In this document: positions 56,880 to 64,000 of the stretch, one piece after another
Layout: each line of letters starts with the position of its first letter
How positions within the stretch are numbered: the stretch's first letter is position 1
Translations under genes and position numbers: made by a program
NCBI GenBank assembly: GCA_014529385.2
Contig: CM043942.1
Location: 107,941,141 to 108,005,140 of the forward strand
Direction: 5' to 3'
Source of the DNA: Adiantum capillus-veneris
Lineage: Eukaryota; Streptophyta; Polypodiopsida; Polypodiales; Pteridaceae
Length of the DNA stretch: 64,000 nucleotides
Notes under the pieces: generated by a model
Seen by the model: the letters and a program-made list of their open reading frames with translations, nothing else
What the model was told of the DNA's origin: nothing
Databases searched by the model: none

Positions 56880-58445
56880 ATGGCTTCAGGCAATGATCAG
56901 TCGACTCCCTCTGCATCTGGAGATGCGGGCTGGGATCACAACGAAGATTCAGACAGAGAGTATGGCCCGCCTCGGCCTACTCAGGCGAAGCAAACAGAGA
57001 TGGAGCGTCGTCAATTGATTGGCGATGCAACAAAGATGATGCTCAATTTTGCCAAGGACCCGAAGATGGCAAAATATATGAATCATACCTCTTTGGAAGA
57101 GGTACAGACAGAGTGGCAGAGAACCACAACACCACTCCCGAAACCCGCTCTCAAGAAACCTTCTGCCTCCAAGAAATATACGGAGAAGGAATTGGAGAAC
57201 GTGGTTGATGCACGGATTGCTCAGCTTTTTGACGCGCAAACGAAAGCCAAAAAGCACGGAAAAAAGCAGAAGAAAGGCACTGACTTCCCGGGATATTTGG
57301 GTCGTCAATCGACATTCGATAAAGCAAAGAAACTGAAGAAGCGTGTCAAGTTTGCAGGCCTACCCAGTTCTTCTTCTTCTTCTGACAGTTCTTCTAGCTC
57401 CTCGGATTCAAGCGAAGAAGACAGACAAGGTCAAAAGCGAAGCAAGAAGCAACGCTTTGGAAAGGGCAAGCAAAAGGCAAAGAAGGCTAAATCTCGCCCA
57501 GTGAGTGACACTTCTACAGAGGACTCGTCTACGGACAGTTCAGACTCTAACAACGGAAACTTTTATGCGAACAAGAGGAATTTTTACAAAGCCAACCAGT
57601 ATGACTTTCTCGAAGATAAAAGCAAGAAAGTTCGAGAGTTTAAGGAAGGTGGCCAAGCACTTAAGTTTGATACTTTTTCGGGATACTCCGATGCTTCGAA
57701 GGCTTTGTCTTTTATACAGCAGTTTGACATCGCTTTCGCGGGAGGACGCTATTCAGAGCACTCCAAGATTCGAAGAGCTGCCTCTTATTTTAAGGGGAAT
57801 GCTCGCACTTGGTGGTCCACGCTTCTATTAAGCAAGACTGTGCCGGTTACATGGCTGAAATTCAAGAGGCTTTTTATTTCTTCTTGGTTGACTCAAGAGT
57901 TTGAGCGAGATATACGAGCTGCTTGGAACCATCTCCGGATGACCAAGAGCGATACAGTGAATTCTTACTGTGAAAGATTCTGGAACTCTTTTCTACCTGC
58001 CTCTTCATTCAAGAAGATCTCGTTCAGAGAACAAATTGAGCGGTTTACATTGGGTCTACCTACTGAGATCCGAGACCACTGCTTGGAACAGAAGTCAGCT
58101 TCTATTCAGGAGTTGATGAGTCATGCGAAGCGGGGCTTTGCAATTCACTCTGGCAGTCTGACCTACCCCACAGATGAGGTCATGACACAACGAACCGGAC
58201 AAACTTCTGGGAATGAAAGTAGAATGAAAAAGAGCAACCCAGAGAAAAAAAAGGATGCACGACCCAAGCTTACTCCCGAGGAGAGAGCTCGCTTCATCAG
58301 AGAGGGGAAGTGCTTTGGATGCGGGGAACATGGACATATTTCCGCAAAGTGCCCTGATAAGGCACAGAAAGAACACAAAGATAAAAACGACGACAGGTCT
58401 GAGAGTTCGAGAGCAGTTGAGGAATGTGGCAGAAAAGGCAGATAG
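56880..58445 (+). CDS. RLG-5b gag
   Basis: ATG 56880 (MASGNDQSTPSASGDAG) was chosen because upstream in-frame ATG 56787 lies within the LTR before the primer site. About 521 residues, uninterrupted. An acidic/Ser-rich stretch (SSSSSSDSSSSSSDSSEEDR) and a Lys-rich stretch occupy residues about 160-230. The capsid core follows (FDTFSGYSDASKALSFIQQF, NARTWWSTLLLSK, FLPASSFKKISFREQIERF). A complete CX2CX4HX4C knuckle CFGCGEHGHISAKC lies near the end. It assembles the virus-like particle and binds RNA. This is the only intact gag of this family here. Confidence 0.92.
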   Translation: MASGNDQSTPSASGDAGWDHNEDSDREYGPPRPTQAKQTEMERRQLIGDATKMMLNFAKDPKMAKYMNHTSLEEVQTEWQRTTTPLPKPALKKPSASKKYTEKELENVVDARIAQLFDAQTKAKKHGKKQKKGTDFPGYLGRQSTFDKAKKLKKRVKFAGLPSSSSSSDSSSSSSDSSEEDRQGQKRSKKQRFGKGKQKAKKAKSRPVSDTSTEDSSTDSSDSNNGNFYANKRNFYKANQYDFLEDKSKKVREFKEGGQALKFDTFSGYSDASKALSFIQQFDIAFAGGRYSEHSKIRRAASYFKGNARTWWSTLLLSKTVPVTWLKFKRLFISSWLTQEFERDIRAAWNHLRMTKSDTVNSYCERFWNSFLPASSFKKISFREQIERFTLGLPTEIRDHCLEQKSASIQELMSHAKRGFAIHSGSLTYPTDEVMTQRTGQTSGNESRMKKSNPEKKKDARPKLTPEERARFIREGKCFGCGEHGHISAKCPDKAQKEHKDKNDDRSESSRAVEECGRKGR

Positions 58446-58954
58446 AAAAGCAGAACTGGTACCACATGGCGTGGGACTTGCACCGAATCAAATGAATGAA
58501 AGTACAAACTTTGCCGTTTTTTTTTGGGGCAAAGTGAAGGATCAGGAAGCTCTTTTGAAGGAGCCAAGGCCAACTTCTTTTCACTTGGAATTGGCGGCTC
58601 GATTTGGAACTACGCCCGACAGACTGACGCCATAGGCAGAGGTAGTTCGACTGGTACCCGGATGGGATGTTGCCATTACACCGAGCATTGGCAAACTTCG
58701 TTTGCAATGACAGGGGTGTTCAGGGCACGTGAGTGACGTTCTACTCGGGATCCCTTGGTACCACAAGAACTACGCCGTGGTTGACTACCGGGCCGAGAAA
58801 GCGACTTTGATAAATGAAGGGCTTAGAGATTGTACTTGATGAACTTAAGTTTTCTTACTCATTCTTTTGGGAGAACTGAACGATGGATAAAAGTTGAATA
58901 TGTTTTGACCTGAAGAAAAGAACGCCAAGATTTTTTTCTCCACGCTCATGCCGA
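58446..58954 (+). pseudogene. RLG-5b protease, disrupted
   Basis: Compared with RLG-5a, the active-site segment reads SSFEGAKANFFSLG in the nearest frame, so the catalytic Asp is gone. Later DVLLGIPWYHKNYAVVDYRA is recognisable, but a stretch of about 25 bp before it and another before the RT entry are deleted. Stops occur in every frame. No working retropepsin can be made from this copy. Confidence 0.75.
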
Positions 58955-61129
58955 TTGCTTTTGAGAGGGCCTGAAGATCATACCATTGATCTGATATCTG
59001 GAAGCACGCCACCGAATCGGCCACCTTATCGTGTGAGCCGAGTACAGAATGAAAAGATTATGAACTCAGTGAAAGACCTCTTGGAAAAGGGTCTTGTCCA
59101 GCCTAGTACTTCACCGTATTGCTCTCCAGTGTTGTTGATTTTGAAGAAAGACAGATCTTGGAGAATGTGCATCGATTATAGCACTCTCAACGAAATCACC
59201 ATCAAGAACAGATTTCCGATTCCTAGGATCGATGATATACTCGACAGGTTACACGGATCCTCGTGCTTTAGCAGGATTGACTTGAAGAGTGGATATCATC
59301 AGATCAGGATAGCGCAAGGAGATGTCTACAAGACAGCTTTTCGGACGACTTTTGGGTTATTTGAGTTTTTGGTGATGCCTTTTGGCTTAACCAATGCTCC
59401 TGCGACATTTAACCGGATGATGGACAGGATTTTTCAAGAGTACAGACTATTTGTTGGCACTTTCTTTGACGACATCATTGTTTTCTCCAAGAATGAGGCA
59501 GAACACAGAGATCATCTGCTTCAAGTCTTTCAGGCATTACGAGATCACAAGTTAGTAATTAATGCAAAGAAAAGTGAATTTTTCCTACCAGAGATACACT
59601 TTTTGGGACACATTGTGTCAGCAGCAGGAGTGCAAATGGATCCGGCCAAGATAGAGACTATCCGTGATTGGCCCGACTTGAGGAATGTCCATGAAGTTAG
59701 AAGCTTCTTAGGACTATGTTCGTACTACAAGCGGTTCATACGAAAGTTTGCAGAGGTTGCTTCCCCTTTGCATATCTTGACACAGAAAGGAGTACCTTTT
59801 TCGTGGGGACCCACAGAGGTGACTGCCTTTCAGACATTGAAAGAGAAATTGACTACGAGACCTATTTTGACTTTGCCGGACTTGCAGAAGTCATTCGAAG
59901 TATATTGTGATGCTTGTGGTCGTAGTCTGGGTGCGGTCTTGATGCAAGAAGGCCATGTCATAGCTTACGAGAGCAGTTTGTTCTCTAGGCCGGAGATGAC
60001 AGCACAGATCTATGGGAAAGAGATTTTGGCGGTTATCCATGCTCTTACTCAGTGGCGGCATTACCTACTTGGAGCGGATTTTACTGTCTTTACAAACCAT
60101 CAGAGTTTGCGCTACTTCTTGTCACAGAAGCAGCTTTCGGAAAAGCAGATGCGGTGGGTGAACATCTTGTCACAGTTCCACTTCCAGATTGTCCATGTGC
60201 AGGGACAGAAGAATGTGGTGGCAGATGCTTTGTCTCGGAAATCGTTGGTTCTGGCTATTTCCGCGATACATCATAGGAGCTTCGAGGATATGGTTGATCA
60301 GTATGCCACAGATACAGATTTTGCAGATATTTTTACACGGATACGGGATGGGGAGACAGTAGCGGGATACTCCCTTCGGGAAGGCTACTTGATGAAAAAG
60401 ACTATGTTGTGCGTTACACAGCCGTTGAGGGAAAAGGTTATGACTGAATGCCACTGTCCACCTTTTACGGGTCACCGCGGCATTGCTACCACCATGAAAG
60501 GGGTAGAGAGATATTTCTTTTGGCCGAGACTCAAGAAAGATGTGGAAGAGTTTGTGCGCAGTTGCTTGGTATGCCAGAAGGTCAAGTTTGACAGGCATAA
60601 AGCACAGGGATTGTTACAGCCTTTACCCATACCCACCCGCCCCTGGGAAAGTATAGCGATGGATTTCATTTTTGATCTCCCGAGAACACAGAGTGGTCAC
60701 GATGGTATCTGGACTGTTATTGACAGATTTAGCAAACAGGCTCATTTCATTCCAGTGAAGAAAACAGTCAAGCCGGATCACTTAGCGAGACTGTTTGTGG
60801 CCCAGATTTTCAGATTACATGGCATGCCTGAGACAATTGTCTCCGACAGAGACCCCAGATTTACGAGTTTGTTTTGGAAGGCAATTTGGGAGAACATTAG
60901 CACGCGGTTGCAGTTCTCGTCATCGTTCCACCCGCAGACTGATGGGCAATCCGAGATTGCCAATTCAGTGGTTCTAGATTTATTGAAGTCTTATATCTCA
61001 GATCAGAAGACTCAATGGGAAAGATATTTACCTTTGGGGAATTTGCTTACAATAACACGATACACTCGTCGACAGGGAAGGCGCCATTTGAGATTGTTGA
61101 AGGTGCTGCAAAGGTTCCACCCTTCCTGA
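58955..61129 (+). pseudogene. RLG-5b pol: RT-RNase H-integrase
   Basis: About 690 codons are open up to a one-base loss near 61034. [59 protein letters not shown] and catalytic TFFDDIIVFSKN near residue 170 (FFDD). RNase H: VYCDACGRSLGAVLM, YGKEILAVIHALTQW, VVADALSRKS. Integrase: HHCC (CPPFTGHRGIAT ... SCLVCQ), then D, D, E in AMDFIFDLPRTQ, IVSDRDPRF and HPQTDGQSEIAN. The final residues of this frame after LPLGN are out of frame. The correct continuation is in the next entry. Confidence 0.93.
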
Positions 61130-61878
61130 GCACGAAAGATAAGATCTTTGAAGCGGATGAATATACGCGAGATCTGGATACGGCTTTTGCCAAGGTTCGT
61201 GAGACTTTGCAGAAGTCTCAAGAACGACAGAAAAAGGCAGCGGATCGCCATCGTCGCGACATGAAATTGAAGGAGGATGATTGGGTGCTCTTACGTTTTG
61301 AGAAGGCACGCCTACGAAAGAACAAGGGAAAGGAGAGGCTTTTTCCAAAGCTTAGTATGCGATACTACGGCCCTTTCCAGATTACTGAAAAGATAAATGA
61401 AGTCTCCTTCCGATTGAAACTGCCAGATACTTGGAGGATTCACAATGCATTTCATGTGAATCTCTTGAAACCTTTTAAAGGTGATGTGCCTGATGATGGG
61501 GAGCCTGATGAGCAACCCGAAGTGGAAGAAAACGAGGAGATCCTTGTTCCTGAACAGATTTTGGCACATAATGATACGAAGAAAGGTAAAGTCCGAAGGC
61601 GGTTCTTGGTTAAGTTCAAGAACTTTCCTGCATTTGATGCGAAGTGGATGGAGGAGGAGGACCTAGCAGATACTCCTCGGATTGTGAAACTTTACCTCGA
61701 TGTTTTGGTTTATAGCATAGTCTACTCCAAACGGAACCCAGAAACTCAGCTTGGCCGAAGATCTGGTGCAGTGGGATGCACAAGAGGGGAGTCGCTCCAC
61801 TCCTTTGTCAACAGATGCCTCGATTTTGATACTAAAGTCACTGATGTCTCTTTGAGCTTCAGGGATACTGAGAGCTGA
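61033..61878 (+). pseudogene. RLG-5b integrase C-terminus and chromodomain
   Basis: The frame resumes with EFAYNNTIHSSTGKAPFEIV, KLKEDDWVLLRFEKARLRKN, MRYYGPFQITEKINEVSFRL and HNAFHVNLLKPFKGDVP. It ends with a chromodomain-like segment (PEQILAHNDTKKGKVRRRFL, VKFKNFPAFDAKWMEEEDLA). A chromodomain at the integrase end defines chromoviruses and is thought to steer integration to marked chromatin. A C-terminal extension of about 60 residues follows to TGA 61876-61878. It is separated from the main pol frame by a single missing base. Confidence 0.9.
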
Positions 61879-62321
61879 CAGTATTCTGCTGGATGACTTT
61901 ATGAAATGGAATTCCTGATTATGATACTGATTTGTTCTTGACTTCTTGTGAGTACAGGAACTGATAGACGAAATGACTGCAGCATTTTGGTCTACTTGAT
62001 CTCGAATAGACATGGTTGCAATAGGGGTTAGTCAATCGGACATCGATGAGGTCCCGATTGGACCTAGATGTGATTGCTAGCTACATTGCCGATAAATCAT
62101 GGTCTAAGATCCGAATGAATGTTGAATGTCATGTGATGTCCTGTGATGTCTGGTGATGTCCTGTGATGTCGTGTGATGTGACTGTCGATTTTGTACATGT
62201 GCTAGATGTGCGTTCCTAGTACGTAGGTACTAACAGTCAGTGTCTGCTAAGACGGTTTATGGCTTTTGTCGGTTTTGCAGGCGTAATCGCGGTCGATTAC
62301 AATGCTTTCAAGAGGGGGGTA
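61879..62321 (+). other. RLG-5b 3' untranslated region
   Basis: Non-coding. It holds a decamer repeat tgtgatgtcc (about five imperfect copies, 62127-62180) and ends in the polypurine tract aagaggggggta. Confidence 0.8.
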
Positions 62322-62882
62322 TGTCACAAAGTGATGACGTGGCGGACAGCAGAAACCCTAATTTCTGCCAGAAACCCTAAAATTCCTGCAAACCCTAATT
62401 TTTGCCAAAAACCCTAAATTCCGGAAATCGCGGAGGCGGATTATTATTAAAAAAAAAAAAAAAATTTTTTTTTTTTGGAAAATGATGAGCGACGCGAATT
62501 TTGCTTTTGCTTTTTTTTAAAAAAAAAAAAGAGAAAAGACTCTCTAAGAGAGAGAGAGAACTGATGCTTTTGATTTTAAAAGCTTTTGGGGCTCTGCTTT
62601 TGGGCATCCCTTGTAACCTTTAAATTAGTGGTGAGGGCCTCACTTCTCAGAGCATCTGGACGCAGAGTCTGAGAGTGAAACCCTAACCGCTCTCTTGTAC
62701 TTTGATGATTGATTAATACAAAATGAAATACCGAAAGGGGCGCCAGTCTTTGGGGCCAATATCTCTAGGCACGGAACTCCGCCGGGCCAGTGCAAATCTA
62801 TTGTGATCTGTGAATTGTTTTGAAGTGGTTATTTGGTGCTGTCGCGGTTGATTCTTGACTTGGAGTGTCCAAGTTTGTTACA
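62322..62882 (+). repeat. RLG-5b 3' LTR
   Basis: 561 bp, nearly identical to 56243-56804, followed by target duplication cgttt. Confidence 0.95.
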
Positions 62883-63258
62883 CGTTTGGTTGTATGCTTG
62901 AACCTCCAAGCGACGCAGACTGTGGTCTGGGGAGCGTTTGGTTGTACAGTCCTTTGAGCTCATGGCCCGGACCTTTTTAGGTTATTTATGGGGGGAGTGA
63001 CGAGGTAGTCGTTGCGTAGCTTCATACCGCAAACTGTTTGTCTCGGGGGAGTGCTCAGCGGCGCTGTTTGTTGTATCTTGTAACATACATATGTAAGCAT
63101 TTGTGTTGCATTGTGATGTGCCAATTATTGAATATTCCTAATTGGATGAGATTGCTTGGGTATGTAATTTTAGTGCATCAAGACACCCGTGGAAGATCAG
63201 TACGGTCTGGGTGTGAGAGCTAATTTTACTACGCCGGAATATCAAGAGTTCCGATCTG

Positions 63259-63432
63259 GACGAAAGGAGAAGCTAACTCCTTGATCAAAACAGCCGAAAG
63301 GAGAAGCTAACTCCTCGATCAAAACAGCCGAAAAGAGAAGCTAACTCCTTGATCAAAAGAGCAAAAAGGAGAAGCTAACTCCTTGATCAAAAGAGCCGAA
63401 AGGAGAAGCTAACTCCTTAATAAAAAGAGCAA
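63259..63432. repeat. hairpin-forming 32-33-bp repeat, five copies
   Basis: Five units of gaaaggagaagctaactcct + tgatcaaaa.ag, the same array as 42531-42635 in RLX-1a (three units). It lies about 105 bp upstream of the polypurine tract. Each unit pairs aaggag with ctcctt. Confidence 0.93.
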
Positions 63433-63537
63433 ATTGATTGTCCCTCAGAATGTCCCTCGGAAATTTTTGAGCTAACTTGAGTTGTTTTGCAGATTTGATG
63501 TAATCGTGAACGATTACTCTCTTTCAAGAAGGGGAGA

Positions 63538-64000
63538 TGTAACAAACTGCTGACGTGTCAAAGCCTAAAGAATGGAGCCAACTTACAGATGTGGCCGAGG
63601 AGCCTAAACCCTAAGAAGAACAAGTAACAAAAGAAGTCCTACCAACTTATGGGGACCCCGTTCGATGGAGCCCCAAGTGACATAAAGGAAGAAAATAAAG
63701 CAAGATCCGGACACACACAAAAATTGATGACGTGGCAGATTTTTCGAAATTTGCGTTGTCATGATGATGTGGCAAGCTGTACGGAATTCCGCGTTTTGCG
63801 CTGGCTGATGACGTGGCAGGCTGTACGGATTTCCGTGATTTACGTTGGCAGCTTTTTGGCTTTGCTTTTGGACCAGAAGCTTTTCAGTTTTAAAGGCTTT
63901 TGACTGTAACTGCTTTTCAGGCCAAGCGCCTTTAAATATGAGATTAGGGCTCTTTCTCTGGCATGCTTCCTGGAGAAGGTGCAGAGTCTAGAGTACCAGC
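63538..64000 (+). repeat. RLX-1b 3' LTR, cut by window end
   Basis: Begins TGTAACAAACTGCTGACGTG after caagaaggggaga and is collinear with 54538 onward until the window stops. Confidence 0.92.

Larger units (their letters stand above)
56243..62882 (+). mobile_element. RLG-5b, chromovirus-type gypsy, nearly full length
   Basis: LTRs 56243-56804 and 62322-62882 are almost identical (a handful of differences, mostly in homopolymers). Target duplications cgttt lie at 56238-56242 and 62883-62887. The primer site tggtatcagagc is at 56806-56817, and a polypurine tract aagaggggggta precedes 62322. Order is gag, protease, RT, RNase H, integrase, chromodomain. It is the youngest insertion in the window by LTR similarity and by position in the nest. 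Protease and integrase are damaged. Confidence 0.95.
54538..64000 (+). mobile_element. RLX-1b, non-autonomous LTR element holding RLG-5b
   Basis: The 5' LTR 54538-55247 begins TGTAACAAACTGCTGACG, the interior parallels RLX-1a, and the 3' LTR starts at 63538 after caagaaggggaga and runs off the window. The primer site is changed to tgatatcagagc (55249-55260). RLG-5b sits inside a 54-bp minisatellite. Without RLG-5b the visible part is about 2.8 kb. Left target sequence gatat (54533-54537); its partner is outside. Confidence 0.9.

Overview
This window looks like nuclear DNA of a land plant that is almost entirely accessory. It is a graveyard of LTR retrotransposons inserted into one another, plus one dead pentatricopeptide-repeat (PPR) gene. 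The PPR repeats are of the PLS kind, with recurring LVDMYAKCG and YACILKACG blocks in a long tandem array. Together with initiator-Met-tRNA primed copia and chromodomain gypsy elements and plant telo-box motifs, this suggests a seed-free vascular plant, most likely a fern or a lycophyte. That is inference from motif style, not a species identification. I found no gene that looks like an intact, functional host gene, and no tRNA, rRNA or CRISPR. Element names used here (RLG = gypsy, RLC = copia, RLX = non-autonomous LTR element) are local labels.

Layout. (1) 1-11229: a minus-strand gypsy (RLG-1) with LTRs of about 1.6 kb. Its 5' LTR was hit by copia RLC-1 (2140-10263, 5-bp target duplication cttag), and RLC-1 was hit by copia RLC-2 (3984-9426, target duplication agtgg). 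(2) 11230-17239: gene-poor sequence with two candidate terminal-inverted-repeat DNA elements (12098-13376 and about 14005-14469) and several simple repeats. (3) 17240-32010: a decayed minus-strand PPR gene split by RLG-2 (19771-28480). RLG-2 is a fairly well preserved gypsy of unusual type, with FIDD in the reverse transcriptase, a separate gag-protease frame, and a pol with one visible frameshift. (4) 32011-39084: poor sequence containing an unidentified decayed coding stretch (33600-34110) and a LINE fragment (ORF1 plus a rearranged ORF2) headed by an array of TTTAGGGTTT motifs. (5) 39085-46528: gypsy RLG-3 (gag and protease only), interrupted by the non-autonomous RLX-1a (40541-43411, target duplication attgg). 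(6) 46529-64000: a five-deep nest read from the left. A minus-strand gypsy pol remnant (RLG-4) is broken by copia RLC-3, which is broken by chromovirus RLG-5a, then by RLX-1b, then by RLG-5b (56243-62882, target duplication cttgt-type 5 bp: cgttt). Only the innermost element closes inside the window.

How the parts work together. RLX-1 has no pol. It shares its R/U5-like LTR block, primer site, purine tract and a decayed gag core with the chromovirus family RLG-5, so RLX-1 is plausibly a parasite of RLG-5 proteins. RLG-5b has nearly identical LTRs (recent arrival) yet a broken protease and integrase frame, so it too was probably moved in trans. The order of insertion can be read directly from target duplications and from reading frames that resume on the far side of insertions.
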